Origin: Winogradskyella pacifica
GTDB lineage: Bacteria > Bacteroidota > Bacteroidia > Flavobacteriales > Flavobacteriaceae
NCBI RefSeq assembly: GCF_013403915.1
Contig: NZ_JABFDI010000014.1
Span: forward strand, 1 to 64,000
Direction: 5' to 3'
Length of the DNA stretch: 64,000 nucleotides
Within the stretch, counting starts at the first letter, position 1. Each line of letters begins with the position of its first letter. A program made the translations under genes and the position numbers. A model generated the notes under the pieces. It was not told the origin of the DNA. It searched no databases and was given only the letters and a program-made list of their open reading frames with translations. Below, piece by piece: positions 16,488 through 26,384 of the stretch.

Positions 16488-18290
16488 ATGAAACATTCCT
16501 TTCTCAGTCTTTTTTCACTTCTAATTTTAGTCTCTTGCGGTTCTACCGAAAAAGCGCTTCAAAGCACTAATTCAGTTAACGCATCCACATTTGGCTATTG
16601 GCAACAACACGTAGATTATACGATGGAAATTGATATGGATGTCAATAACTATCAGTATAAAGGAACACAAAAATTGGTTTATACCAACAATTCACCAGAT
16701 GTACTTAATCGGGTGTATTATCACCTCTATTTTAATGCCTTTCAACCAGGTAGTGAAATGGATGTGCGCTCTCGTACTATTAATGATCCAGATCGACGTG
16801 TCGGTGATCGTATTAGTAAACTTCAGCCGAATGAAATTGGTTACATTAAAGTTAATTCATTACAACAAAATGGAACTTCAATTTCTTATGAAACTGTTGG
16901 TACGGTCTTAGAAGTAACGCTGAATAAACCGATTCAACCAGGAGAAAAAGTCACTTTTAATATGGATTTTGATGCTCAAGTGCCTATTCAAGTTCGTCGT
17001 TCTGGTAGAAATAGCTCTGAAGGTGTAGCTTTATCGATGTCTCAATGGTATCCAAAATTAGCCGAATATGATGATGAAGGTTGGCACGCAGATCCTTACA
17101 TAGGAAGAGAATTTCATGGTGTTTGGGGAGATTTTGATGTAAAATTATCTATCGATAAAGACTATATTGTTGGCGGAACAGGCTATCTTCAAGGAGAACC
17201 AACTTTAAAATCTGGAAAGAAAACCCATCACTTTAAAGCCCCTAAAGTACATGACTTTACTTGGGCTGCGGATCCGGATTATATTCACGATACGTTGCAA
17301 ATGCCAAATGGCCCATTACTTCACTTCTATTACAAGAAAACATTAGATCAAAAGTATTTAGACAATTGGAAGAAATTACCAGCGGAAACTGCTAAACTTA
17401 TGGAGTTCTTTAGTGAACATATTGGAGACTATCCATATGATCAATATTCAGTAATTCAAGGTGGAGATGGTGGTATGGAATATGCTATGTCTACATTAAT
17501 TACTGGTGAGCGAAGCTATGGCAGCTTACTAGGTGTTACAGCACACGAGTTAGCACATAAATGGTTTCAATTTATACTAGCTTCTAATGAATCTAAACAC
17601 GAATGGATGGATGAAGGCTTTACAAGTTATATTTCTAACTTAGCGATGAATTCTCTGAGTGAAAATAAAAAATCGAATCCGCTTTCTGGATCTTATAGAG
17701 GCTATTTAGCTTTAGCAAATTCTGGTGTAGAGCAACCGTTGACTACGCACTCTGACCGTTATGCTTCAAATGGAGTTTATGGTGCTGCTGCTTACAGTAA
17801 AGGTGCTGTGTTTTTAGCGCAATTAGGGTATGTCATTGGAGATGATAATTTAGATAAAACCATCAAAAAATATTACCAAGATTTTAAATTTAAACACCCA
17901 AAACCATTCGATATTATTAGAACTGCAGAACGTATCACCGATTTTGAACTCGATTGGTATTTTATAGATTTTGCACAAACTACTAATACTATTGATTATG
18001 GTATTGCTTCAGTTGAAGGCAAATCCATCACCTTAGAACGTATTGGTTTAATGCCAATGCCTTTAGATATTTCAGTAACTTATACGGATGGTAGTACAGA
18101 GAATTTTTATATTCCGCTACAAATGATGCGTGGAGAAAAACCAACCTCAGCAACTACTATTAATGATTGGGCTTGGGCAATACCAACCTATTCATTCGAT
18201 GCTAAAAAAGCTGTAAAATCAGTAGAGATTGATAATTCTCAGATGATGGCAGATGTTGATAGAACTAACAATGTGTTTACAATTAAATAA
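16488..18290 (+). CDS. M1-family zinc metallopeptidase, lipoprotein
   Basis: A 600-residue gluzincin aminopeptidase with a lipoprotein signal (Cys17 in LILVSCGST). It has an N-terminal beta domain (about 40-225), the substrate-binding GGMEYA motif (near 329), the zinc site HELAH (His353, Glu354, His357) with the third ligand Glu376 in MDEGFTSY, exactly the family spacing, and a C-terminal Ig-like region. It is predicted to trim N-terminal residues from peptides outside the inner membrane. Together with the S8, S41 and M28 enzymes it makes this stretch rich in extracytoplasmic peptidases. Confidence 0.93.
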   Translation: MKHSFLSLFSLLILVSCGSTEKALQSTNSVNASTFGYWQQHVDYTMEIDMDVNNYQYKGTQKLVYTNNSPDVLNRVYYHLYFNAFQPGSEMDVRSRTINDPDRRVGDRISKLQPNEIGYIKVNSLQQNGTSISYETVGTVLEVTLNKPIQPGEKVTFNMDFDAQVPIQVRRSGRNSSEGVALSMSQWYPKLAEYDDEGWHADPYIGREFHGVWGDFDVKLSIDKDYIVGGTGYLQGEPTLKSGKKTHHFKAPKVHDFTWAADPDYIHDTLQMPNGPLLHFYYKKTLDQKYLDNWKKLPAETAKLMEFFSEHIGDYPYDQYSVIQGGDGGMEYAMSTLITGERSYGSLLGVTAHELAHKWFQFILASNESKHEWMDEGFTSYISNLAMNSLSENKKSNPLSGSYRGYLALANSGVEQPLTTHSDRYASNGVYGAAAYSKGAVFLAQLGYVIGDDNLDKTIKKYYQDFKFKHPKPFDIIRTAERITDFELDWYFIDFAQTTNTIDYGIASVEGKSITLERIGLMPMPLDISVTYTDGSTENFYIPLQMMRGEKPTSATTINDWAWAIPTYSFDAKKAVKSVEIDNSQMMADVDRTNNVFTIK

Positions 18291-18312
18291 ACACTTGTAA
18301 TATAAATGTTTT

Positions 18313-18345
18313 AAAACCGCATCATGTTGATGCGGTTTTCTATTT
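18313..18345 (+). terminator. Terminator of the M1 peptidase gene
   Basis: AAAACCGCATCA and TGATGCGGTTTT form a 12-bp perfect stem (18313-18339) with a 3-base loop, then CTATTTTTG. The T-run partly overlaps the rnpA promoter box. Confidence 0.88.
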
Positions 18346-18348
18346 TTG
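18341..18348 (+). promoter_or_regulatory. -7 promoter box for rnpA
   Basis: TATTTTTG fits TAnnTTTG, 22 bases before the GTG start, directly abutting the preceding terminator. Confidence 0.5.
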
Positions 18349-18369
18349 TTAAACTAGATTAATTAGAAA

Positions 18370-18780
18370 GTGAACTTCAACTATTCAAAAAAAGATAAAC
18401 TCAAAAGTAAAAAACTCATAGAGCAACTTTTTACTGAAGGCAAAGCCGTAACCGCTTACCCTCTAAGATTAGTGTATCTTAAAACTGAGTTTGAAGATGG
18501 CTCACAACTAAAAACAGGTGTTTCTGTCAGTAAACGATTGCATAAAACAGCTGTTTCTAGAAATCAAATTAAACGGTTGCTTCGTGAAGCTTACAGACTT
18601 AATAAACCCCTATACTTTAACAATAGTTCTGTATCTTATGCGTTTATGATTTTATACCTTAGTAAAGATGGAACAACTTTTGATAAACTAGATCAAAGTA
18701 TAAAATCATTGTTTAAAAAATTTTTAGTAAAAACTGAGCCATTCATAGAACCAACAGATGCTAATACTTCTGACAAATGA
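18370..18780 (+). CDS. rnpA: Ribonuclease P protein component
   Basis: A 136-residue basic protein, the protein subunit of RNase P that helps the catalytic RNA remove tRNA 5' leaders. Its N-terminus (KDKLKSKKLIEQLFTEGKA) and the family RNR-type motif (AVSRNQIKRLLREAYR, near 65-80) are clear. The start is GTG at 18370. The classical rpmH-rnpA-yidC arrangement is absent. Instead an S41 peptidase follows after 36 bases, which I recall as usual in flavobacteria. The gene is near the origin in many bacteria, which fits the parS sites further along. Confidence 0.95.
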   Translation: MNFNYSKKDKLKSKKLIEQLFTEGKAVTAYPLRLVYLKTEFEDGSQLKTGVSVSKRLHKTAVSRNQIKRLLREAYRLNKPLYFNNSSVSYAFMILYLSKDGTTFDKLDQSIKSLFKKFLVKTEPFIEPTDANTSDK

Positions 18781-18816
18781 AATGCGTTTGTTTAAAATTT
18801 ATCCTTTAATTGACAC

Positions 18817-20451
18817 ATGAAAAATCTTCTACATAAAAACGTATTATTTCCCGTATTGGCTGTGCTTATATTTTTTGGTACTACAGCTTTTAAAAATGAT
18901 TTTTTTGAAATCGCGAAGCAAATAGAAATATTCACCACGCTATTTAAAGAAATCAACATGAATTATGTGGATGATACCAATCCTGGAGACTTAATGGATA
19001 CGGCTATTAAAAGCATGTTAGACGATTTAGATCCTTACACCCAATTTTATAACGAACAGGACGTAGAAGCCTCTAGAATTAACAATGCAGGCGATTACAC
19101 AGGTATTGGAGCTAAGGTATTAACATTAAAAGATAAATTGGTTATTGTTGAACCTTACCAAAATTATGCAGCAGATAAAGCTGGTTTAAAAGCAGGTGAT
19201 GAAATTATTAAAGTAGATAAAGTTACCGTTGCCGATTTTAAAGATGACGCTGCCAACTTATTACAAGGAGCAGCAGGTACAGAAGTTTCTGTTACTTATA
19301 AACGTCAAGGTAAAACCAATACCGTAAAAATTATTAGAGAATCGCTAGAAATTAAAGCAGTTCCGCACTACTCTATGGTCGATGAAAAAACAGGTTATGT
19401 GGTGCTAAGAAAGTTTAATGATAAAGCCTCTTCTGAAACTATTAGCGCAATTAAAGCCTTAAAAAATCAAGGAGCTACGCAATTAATATTAGATTTAAGA
19501 GGAAATCCTGGTGGTTTATTACATGAAGCGGTTAACGTCACTAATATTTTTGTACCTAAAGATCAGTTAGTGGTAACCACTAAATCTAAAGTCAAAAAAT
19601 ACAATAAAACCTATTATACACAACGCGACGCTGTTGATACTGAAATTCCATTAGTTGTATTAATTGATGGTAAAAGTGCTTCGGCAAGCGAAATAGTTTC
19701 TGGTGCTTTACAAGATATGGATAGAGCTGTAGTTGTTGGTACACGTAGCTTTGGAAAAGGTTTAGTACAAAGACCAAAACCATTGACTTATGGTACACAA
19801 ATGAAGATTACAATATCCAGGTATTATACACCATCTGGACGTTGTATTCAGGCCTTAGATTATTGGAATCGTGATGAAAATGGTAAAGCCACGAGAACAC
19901 AACAAGAAAATTATAATGCATTTAAAACTAGAAATGGACGCGATGTATTTGATGGAGGTGGTGTAGAACCAGATATGGAGGTTGAGTTTTCTAAGCATAC
20001 AACAATTACCAAAGCTATATCTAATGAAAATTTGGTTTTCAACTTCGCCACTGAGTTTTATTACGATAATAAAATAGAAGATTTAAAAAGCTTTTCACTG
20101 TCTGATTCGGACTTTAAAAAATTTAAAAACTACATAAAAGCAAGCGGTTTTAATTTTGAAACTAAGACTGAAGTTGCCTTACATGATGCCATAAGAATCG
20201 CTGAGGAAGAAGAACTAAAAGCGGTTATTAATGCAGAATACAACGATTTAACCCAGGCTTTACAAGCGTATAAATCCAATGCTATTGACGCCAATAAAAC
20301 GCAATTAAAAGCGCTACTTACAGACGAAATAATTAAACGTTACTTTTACAGTGAAGGTTTATATACGTATTACACTGCTAATAATTCAGAAATAAAAAAA
20401 GGTTTAAGTATTCTTAATAATCCGTCTCAGTACGCAAGTATTTTGAGATAG
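18817..20451 (+). CDS. S41-family C-terminal processing peptidase with PDZ domain
   Basis: A 544-residue secreted/periplasmic peptidase (hydrophobic N-terminus VLFPVLAVLIFFGTTAF). It carries a PDZ domain (about 90-165; YAADKAGLKAGDEIIKVD) and the S41 catalytic core with the serine region GKSASASE (about 286-292) and Lys314 in RSFGKGLVQ. A helical C-terminal part (about 430-544) follows. CtpA/Tsp-like enzymes cleave proteins from their C-termini in envelope quality control. It is probably co-transcribed with rnpA, 36 bases away. Confidence 0.92.
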   Translation: MKNLLHKNVLFPVLAVLIFFGTTAFKNDFFEIAKQIEIFTTLFKEINMNYVDDTNPGDLMDTAIKSMLDDLDPYTQFYNEQDVEASRINNAGDYTGIGAKVLTLKDKLVIVEPYQNYAADKAGLKAGDEIIKVDKVTVADFKDDAANLLQGAAGTEVSVTYKRQGKTNTVKIIRESLEIKAVPHYSMVDEKTGYVVLRKFNDKASSETISAIKALKNQGATQLILDLRGNPGGLLHEAVNVTNIFVPKDQLVVTTKSKVKKYNKTYYTQRDAVDTEIPLVVLIDGKSASASEIVSGALQDMDRAVVVGTRSFGKGLVQRPKPLTYGTQMKITISRYYTPSGRCIQALDYWNRDENGKATRTQQENYNAFKTRNGRDVFDGGGVEPDMEVEFSKHTTITKAISNENLVFNFATEFYYDNKIEDLKSFSLSDSDFKKFKNYIKASGFNFETKTEVALHDAIRIAEEEELKAVINAEYNDLTQALQAYKSNAIDANKTQLKALLTDEIIKRYFYSEGLYTYYTANNSEIKKGLSILNNPSQYASILR

Positions 20452-20516
20452 CACATAAATTATTTATATTTAACCTCTTAAATTTTTTCTATAATTGAGA
20501 AAACTATTATAAAAAC

Positions 20517-21353
20517 ATGAAACCCCTAATTATCTTTTTATGCCTATGTTTTCAGCTCTCCTTTTCTCAAAAAGAATTGAAGCACGAAGTCTATTTTGAA
20601 ACTGATCAACACGATATTCCTGAAACAGAACACAGCAGATTATTATTATTTTTATCTAAAATTGAAGATGTCGATATAGAAAAAGTAACTATATATGGTT
20701 TTACCGATGATAGAGGTAGTGATAATTACAATCTTGTATTATCTCAAAATCGTGCAGATGCTATAAAAGAAGTGTTTTCTAATAATGAATTTGACGAGTC
20801 AAAAATGACTAATGTTGATGGAAAAGGTAAAATATTAGTCAATATTATTAAAGAAAATGACCTTAACAAAATACGTGGTTTAAACCGTAAAGTTGAAATC
20901 GTTGTAACTCCTGTTTTTCCACCAAAACCTAAAGAAGAAAAGCCCGTAGTAGATAAAACTGAAGATTTATTAAAAGGTGATTTAAAAGAAGGCGATAAAA
21001 TTTTACTCGACAATTTATTATTTAGAACCGGTTATAGCTATTTAACCAAAGAATCTAAAGTTGTACTCGATAGAATTGCAGAAATTTTAGTAGATCGTAC
21101 CAATGTTTATTTCACTATAGAAGGCCATGTATGCTGTACACAAGGTGAAAGAGATGCCATTGATCGTAAGACTAAAAAACGAAATCTATCTGTGGCTAGA
21201 GCAAAATATATCTATGATTACTTAGTAGATAAAGGTGTTAAGCATTACCGTATGAAATTTGCCGGTATGCGAAGAAAACAACCTCTTGGAGGCGAACCTC
21301 AATTAGATAGACGTGTCGAAATTTTAGTGACGCGTATTTACGAAAAGAAGTAA
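20517..21353 (+). CDS. OmpA-like protein with two peptidoglycan-binding-type repeats
   Basis: A 278-residue protein with signal peptide MKPLIIFLCLCFQLSFSQ and two OmpA_C-like domains. The first covers about 22-130 (VYFETDQHDIPETEHSRL, IYGFTDDRGSDNYNLVLSQNRADAI). The second covers about 155-278 (LLFRTGYSYLTKESKVVLDRIAEIL, GHVCCTQGERDAID, LSVARAKYIYDYL, DRRVEI). No beta-barrel is present, so it is a periplasmic peptidoglycan-anchoring or lipoprotein-less relative rather than a porin. The first copy lacks part of the usual DxxG...R core. Its stop at 21351-21353 directly abuts the converging acetyltransferase. Confidence 0.82.
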   Translation: MKPLIIFLCLCFQLSFSQKELKHEVYFETDQHDIPETEHSRLLLFLSKIEDVDIEKVTIYGFTDDRGSDNYNLVLSQNRADAIKEVFSNNEFDESKMTNVDGKGKILVNIIKENDLNKIRGLNRKVEIVVTPVFPPKPKEEKPVVDKTEDLLKGDLKEGDKILLDNLLFRTGYSYLTKESKVVLDRIAEILVDRTNVYFTIEGHVCCTQGERDAIDRKTKKRNLSVARAKYIYDYLVDKGVKHYRMKFAGMRRKQPLGGEPQLDRRVEILVTRIYEKK

Positions 21354-21797
21354 TTAAGATTTAATCATATTTATATGCGGAATACCATCTTCTAGGTACT
21401 CTTCTCCTACTTCTTTGAATTCTAAATTATTATAGAAGTTTTTTAAATACATCTGTGCGGAAATCCTAATAGTAGTTTCGTTATAATGCGTTTTAATAGC
21501 CTCTATAGAAGCCTTCATAATAGCGTAACCATATTTAAATTTTCGTGCTTTTTGTTGCACAACAACTCTACCAATACTAGCTTCTTCAAAATAATAGCCT
21601 GGTTTAAAAACACGTGTGTAAGCCACTAAGACATTATTGTCATAACCTAAAATATGAAGTGCTTTTTGGTCCTTTCCATCGATATCTTGGTACACGCAAT
21701 CTTGTTCAACGACAAACACTTCACTTCGTAATTGAAGTGCATTATAAAGTTCTTGCGTCGTTAAGTCTTCGAATTTTTTTGTTATGATATCTAGCAT
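21354..21797 (-). CDS. ElaA-type GNAT acetyltransferase
   Basis: A 147-residue GNAT-fold protein resembling ElaA: LYNALQLRSEVFVVEQDCVYQDIDGKD at the front and a coenzyme-A-binding loop near SIGRVVVQQKARKFKYGYAIM. The substrate is unknown. It overlaps the cation-efflux gene by one base (stop/start TAATG), so it is the last gene of the rpiB - cation efflux - acetyltransferase run. Converges on the OmpA-like gene with no gap. Confidence 0.88.
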   Translation of the reverse strand: MLDIITKKFEDLTTQELYNALQLRSEVFVVEQDCVYQDIDGKDQKALHILGYDNNVLVAYTRVFKPGYYFEEASIGRVVVQQKARKFKYGYAIMKASIEAIKTHYNETTIRISAQMYLKNFYNNLEFKEVGEEYLEDGIPHINMIKS

Positions 21798-22708
21798 TAA
21801 TCTTGTACTATGACCTCTTTAGGATCTTCTTTATTAAACTCTGGTTGAATAGTGACATGGTTGATATTAAATTCGTCATGTAAGACCGTTTCAATATCTA
21901 AAAGCAATGCATTAAAATCTGTTGTAGAAATATCTTCTGTTAAGTCTAAATGCGCTTCTAAATGCAATTCATCGTCACTTAAATTCCATATATGAACATG
22001 ATGTAGTTTACTAACTTTAGGTAGCTTATTAACAGTTCTTACAACATCTTTAATATTAATAGTATCTGGTGTAAACAGCATTAACATACCTGTAGATGTT
22101 TTTAATAGAGCGTAACCCACCCAAATTAAATACAAAGCAATTAATAAAGTTAATAAACTATCTACCCAAAACAATTGATAGTATTTCATCAATAATCCAC
22201 CAATTAGTACCGCCACACTAGCCAACATATCTGTAAATAAATGCAAATACGCCGAACGCATATTGATATTATTTTTAGAATCTTTTCTTAATAATAAAAC
22301 ACTCAAACCATTTCCTATAATGGCTACAATAGCTAACCAAATAACTAAGTTAGATTCTATTTCTTGAGGATTATTAAAACGTTTTACAGCTTCAAAAATT
22401 AAGATAATAGCGACTATTATTAACGTACTAGCATTAACAAAAGCTGCTAAAATTTCGGCACGTTTATAACCAAAAGTTCTATTAATAGAGGCTTTCTGCT
22501 TTGATAAACGCGAAGCCACATAACTCACAATTAAAGATATAACATCGCTAAAATTATGTAAAGCATCACTTAGTAATGATAAACTACCTGAAACGAGTCC
22601 ACCAATAACCTGAGCTACTGTAATAACAATATTTAATACTATTGATATTAATAGCTTTTGACCTCTTAAATCTTTAGGACTGTGAGAATGGTTTTGATGG
22701 AGATTCAT
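21797..22708 (-). CDS. Cation diffusion facilitator (CzcD-like) metal efflux protein
   Basis: A 303-residue inner-membrane metal/proton exchanger. It has six predicted helices (about 20-200), with metal-site motifs SLLSDALHNFSDV (helix II) and HLFTDMLASVAV (helix V), and a cytosolic C-terminal domain ending in the metal-binding HVTIQPEF region. The N-terminus is histidine-rich (MNLHQNHSHSPKD), a common metal-gathering tail. It likely exports Zn2+, Cd2+ or Co2+. It lies 23 bases downstream of rpiB and overlaps the acetyltransferase, forming one operon by spacing. Confidence 0.92.
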   Translation of the reverse strand: MNLHQNHSHSPKDLRGQKLLISIVLNIVITVAQVIGGLVSGSLSLLSDALHNFSDVISLIVSYVASRLSKQKASINRTFGYKRAEILAAFVNASTLIIVAIILIFEAVKRFNNPQEIESNLVIWLAIVAIIGNGLSVLLLRKDSKNNINMRSAYLHLFTDMLASVAVLIGGLLMKYYQLFWVDSLLTLLIALYLIWVGYALLKTSTGMLMLFTPDTINIKDVVRTVNKLPKVSKLHHVHIWNLSDDELHLEAHLDLTEDISTTDFNALLLDIETVLHDEFNINHVTIQPEFNKEDPKEVIVQD

Positions 22709-22731
22709 TTGATATCAATTTAGAATTGATA

Positions 22732-23166
22732 TTAACATGACGCCGGAATCTTATCCACACGGTTTTGATGACGACCACCTTCAAATTTAGTCTCTAAAAA
22801 CGTATCTACCATTTTTATAGCTTGTGGTATAGACGTAAAACGTGCTGGGATACATATAATGTTAGCATTATTATGTAAACGTGTTAATTCTGTGATTTCA
22901 TTCGTCCAACACACACCAGCTCTTACATGCTGATACTTATTAGCCGTCATAGCCACTCCGTTTGCGCTTCCACAAATAAGAATACCAAAATCTACTTTTT
23001 TAGTCTCTACATCTTTAGCAACTGGATGTACAAAATCTGGATAATCAACACTATCTAAACTGTCTGTTCCATAATTAGTAATAGTATAGCCTTTACTCTC
23101 CAAATGTTTTATAATGGCAAATTTGTAATCTGGGCCTGCGTGATCGTTTCCTATTGAGATAGTCAT
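22732..23166 (-). CDS. rpiB: Ribose-5-phosphate isomerase B
   Basis: A 144-residue RpiB/LacAB-family isomerase, which interconverts ribose-5-phosphate and ribulose-5-phosphate in the pentose phosphate pathway. Seen: SIGNDHAGPDYK near residue 4, the catalytic cysteine in ILICGSANGVAMTANK (about 66), and the C-terminal HQNRVDKI. A -7 box at 23194-23201 lies 28 bases upstream. It is the first gene of the three-gene minus-strand operon. Confidence 0.94.
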   Translation of the reverse strand: MTISIGNDHAGPDYKFAIIKHLESKGYTITNYGTDSLDSVDYPDFVHPVAKDVETKKVDFGILICGSANGVAMTANKYQHVRAGVCWTNEITELTRLHNNANIICIPARFTSIPQAIKMVDTFLETKFEGGRHQNRVDKIPASC

Positions 23167-23193
23167 AATAAATTGTCTTTACTTATTAGACAT

Positions 23194-23201
23194 CAAAGTT
23201 A
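23194..23201 (-). promoter_or_regulatory. -7 promoter box for the rpiB operon
   Basis: On the minus strand this reads TAACTTTG, 28 bases before the rpiB ATG. Confidence 0.55.
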
Positions 23202-23956
23202 ATAATTGCTTACAATTAAGCATAACTTATAAGGGCTTACTTATTCATTAGTTTTAAGTTTGAAAATGAGATTTTAGATATAGCTTATTAACACTGTTGA
23301 TAACTCTAAATAAAATGAAGTCTAATTGTTAATATCTGTTCACAACTATTGAAAACAAAAATTAGGATTATTCAGTTATTTTTCCAAACCAAAATTAGAA
23401 CTTCATAACCTAATTAGTTAGCACTTTTTTTAAAATAAGTTATCAAACTAAAAAGATGTGAAATGAACAGTATTTTTAGAAATACATGTTAGTTAATTCT
23501 ATTAACATTCGTTATTAACAGTTGTTAATAGCTTTTTAATTTAGCTTAAAAATGAAGCCTTTAGACGTAAACTTAATGTTAACTAAAATGTTGTAAAATG
23601 TAAACTACGACTATTCAAAATAAATCTTCAAAAAGTTATAGCCACTATTAACATACTATAATAACCACCATTTATTTTTTTAAATTTTAAAAGAAAACTG
23701 ATTATATGTATATATATGTTCATAACTGTAAATTTTAAAAAAAATAAGATTTATGAATTTCTCTTTTAAAGTATAGTTAAGTTGAAATAATAAGATAGAA
23801 TATGTTTCTCTTAAATAGAATAGGGAATAGGTATGTTGAGTCGCATTGTTAAATAGTACTACTCAAACCTTATACTTTTAGTTGAAGTATCACAGGTATT
23901 AATACGTTATTACTATTAATTTAACCTTAAAGAAACACCATTAAAAAATTAAAACG

Positions 23957-23964
23957 TAACTTTG
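23957..23964 (+). promoter_or_regulatory. -7 promoter box for rnr
   Basis: TAACTTTG fits TAnnTTTG and would give rnr a leader of about 125 bases. Confidence 0.45.
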
Positions 23965-24097
23965 TACCAAACTTAATAACCTCTCTTCGCTAAAGTTAAG
24001 TTTTAAATAAGTTGTTATTCTTAGACTTATTGCAAAATCTAAAGGATTTGTAAGCTTACATAGAATAACAAATACAATAAATAGATTACAATTATAA

Positions 24098-26341
24098 ATG
24101 ACAAAAAAGAAACACAGGAAACCTTCAAATAATAAGATTTCCAACCTTACAAATACAATTCTTAGTATTTTAAAAAAAGACAGAAACGCAACATTCAACT
24201 ATAAACAAATTGCAGCAAAATTAGGCGTTAATGATGCCAGTAGTCGCAATCAGATTATAAAAAAACTTCAACAACTCAAAGCAAAAGAAGAGATTGAAGA
24301 AGTAGATCGTGGTAAATTTAAAGCAGTTGTTAACAACGAATATCATACTGGTATTTTAGATTTAGCAGCTAAAGGAAATGGTTATATCATTTCAGATGAT
24401 TTTGAAGACGATATCTTTGTTGCTTCAAACAATATTAACAAAGCCTTAAATGGTGATGAAGTAGAATTCTACGCTTACAAACGAAAACATAGAGGCAAAC
24501 AAGAAGGAGAAATCACCACTATTATAAAACGTGCAAAAACGGAATATGTTGGTACCATTCAAATTCATGATAAAAAAGGATTTGCCTTTGTTGTAGCAGA
24601 TAGCAACAAAATGTACACCGATATTTTTGTGCCTATTAACAAAATTAATAAGGCAGAAGATGGTGATAAAGTACTGGTCTCTTTAGAAGATTGGCCAGAA
24701 AAATCAGATTCACCTAACGGAAAAGTGATTGAAGTTTTAGGGAAACCTGGAGAACACAGTACAGAAATCCATGCTATTTTAGCAGAATACGGCCTACCGT
24801 TAGAATTTCCAGAAGACGTTGAAGCCTTCGCTAATAAAATTGATACCTCAATTACAGCCGAAGAAATAGCGAAACGTAGAGATATGCGTAAAGATTTAAC
24901 CTTTACCATAGATCCTAAGGACGCTAAAGATTTTGATGATGCCTTATCCTTTAAAGTATTAGATAATGGCTTATATGAGATCGGAATTCATATTGCAGAT
25001 GTTTCGCATTACTTACAACCAGGAACAATTTTAGATGATGAAGCTTACGAGCGTGCTACGTCTATTTATTTAGTAGATCGTGTAGTGCCAATGTTGCCAG
25101 AAATATTATCTAACGGAGCCTGTTCATTGCGTCCACACGAAGAGAAATATACCTTTTCTGCAGTGTTTCATATGAATGATAAATGTGAAATTAAAAACGA
25201 ATGGTTCGGTAGAACGGTAACCTATTCTGATGCCCGTTTTGCCTACGAGGAAGCACAAGCAATCATTGAAAATAATGCAACTATTAACGAAGTTGACGTT
25301 TTAAAGAACCCTGATAAAATAGATACTACAATTCCGGTTGAAGTTTCATTAACCGGTGCAGCATATCAAACGTCTGTAGAGGTCGCTCAGGCTACTATTA
25401 AAATGAACCAATTAGCTCGAAAAATGCGTACAGCACGTATGCGAGATGGTGCCATTTCTTTTGATAAAGTTGAAGTTAAATTTAACTTAGATGAAGAAGC
25501 AAATCCAATAGGTATTCACTTTAAGACCAGTAAGGATGCTAATAAAATGATTGAAGAATTCATGTTATTAGCCAACAGAAAAGTATCAGAATATGTTGGA
25601 AAACAAAAACCTGAGAAAACTTTTGTATACCGTGTACACGATGAACCAGACGAATCTAAACTAGCACAATTACAAACGGTTGTGGGGCGTTTTGGACATA
25701 AGTTAAATTTTAAAGATAAGGGCAGTATTGCATCGTCTTTAAATAATTTATTAAAAGATGTAGTTGGTAAAAAGGAACAAAATTTAGTTGATACGTTAAC
25801 GATTCGTACCATGTCTAAAGCCGAATATACCACACACAATATCGGTCACTACGGATTAGCATTTGATTACTATAGTCATTTTACATCGCCAATTCGTCGT
25901 TATCCAGATGTTATGGCACACCGTTTATTACAACAGTATTTAGATGGTGAAAAATCGGCTAATCAAGAGATTTACGAAGAGAAATGTAAGCATTCTAGTA
26001 ATATGGAATACTTAGCTACTAAAGCTGAGCGCGATTCTATTAAATACATGCAGATTCGTTTTATGCAAGATCATCAAGACGAAGAATTCTTAGGAGTTAT
26101 TTCTGGTGTTACAGATTGGGGAATTTACATAGAAATTATTTCTAATAAATGTGAAGGTATGGTAAGTGTTAGAGATATGAAAGATGATCACTATCAGTTT
26201 GACCAAGACCAATATGCTATGATTGGGCAAAAAACCGGAACCATGTATCAGCTAGGTGATGAGGTTATTGTAAAAGTTAAAAATGCAGATTTAGTTAAAA
26301 AGCATTTAGATTTTTACATGATAGGTAAACCAGAAGCATAA
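24098..26341 (+). CDS. rnr: Ribonuclease R
   Basis: A 747-residue RNase II/RNB-family 3'-5' exoribonuclease, which degrades structured RNA and matures ribosomal and tmRNA. Domain order: a helix-turn-helix (about 15-75, basic MTKKKHRKPSNNK start), cold-shock-like domains (about 85-225), the RNB catalytic domain (about 255-590, with metal-binding TIDPKDAKDFDDAL) and a C-terminal S1 domain (about 650-735, EFLGVISGVTDWGIYIEI). The basic C-terminal tail found in E. coli RNase R is absent. It follows the candidate origin block and leads a plus-strand series of small genes. Confidence 0.95.
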   Translation: MTKKKHRKPSNNKISNLTNTILSILKKDRNATFNYKQIAAKLGVNDASSRNQIIKKLQQLKAKEEIEEVDRGKFKAVVNNEYHTGILDLAAKGNGYIISDDFEDDIFVASNNINKALNGDEVEFYAYKRKHRGKQEGEITTIIKRAKTEYVGTIQIHDKKGFAFVVADSNKMYTDIFVPINKINKAEDGDKVLVSLEDWPEKSDSPNGKVIEVLGKPGEHSTEIHAILAEYGLPLEFPEDVEAFANKIDTSITAEEIAKRRDMRKDLTFTIDPKDAKDFDDALSFKVLDNGLYEIGIHIADVSHYLQPGTILDDEAYERATSIYLVDRVVPMLPEILSNGACSLRPHEEKYTFSAVFHMNDKCEIKNEWFGRTVTYSDARFAYEEAQAIIENNATINEVDVLKNPDKIDTTIPVEVSLTGAAYQTSVEVAQATIKMNQLARKMRTARMRDGAISFDKVEVKFNLDEEANPIGIHFKTSKDANKMIEEFMLLANRKVSEYVGKQKPEKTFVYRVHDEPDESKLAQLQTVVGRFGHKLNFKDKGSIASSLNNLLKDVVGKKEQNLVDTLTIRTMSKAEYTTHNIGHYGLAFDYYSHFTSPIRRYPDVMAHRLLQQYLDGEKSANQEIYEEKCKHSSNMEYLATKAERDSIKYMQIRFMQDHQDEEFLGVISGVTDWGIYIEIISNKCEGMVSVRDMKDDHYQFDQDQYAMIGQKTGTMYQLGDEVIVKVKNADLVKKHLDFYMIGKPEA

Positions 26342-26384
26342 ATAGTTCAACTTAAAAAGGGACTTATAAATAAATTTTTAATAG

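Larger units (their letters stand above)
23167..24097. other. Gene-free AT-rich block, candidate replication origin
   Basis: The 931 bases hold no credible gene. Between 23285 and 23725 I count nine DnaA-box-like 9-mers of the form NTATNAACA or close (consensus TTATCCACA). They are at 23285, 23295 (reverse, TTATCAACA), 23327 (rev), 23337 (rev), 23499, 23512, 23523 (rev), 23645 and 23717 (rev). Two form inverted pairs (23285/23295 and 23512/23523). A very AT-rich tract follows at about 23664-23765, as expected for an unwinding element. The boxes are imperfect, so this remains a hypothesis. An open frame on the minus strand at 23941-24198 is unsupported. Confidence 0.45.

Noticed and set aside
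23941..24198. An 85-codon minus-strand frame at the rnr start
   Set aside because: It overlaps the well-supported rnr gene. Its hydrophobic sequence probably only reflects AT-rich DNA.
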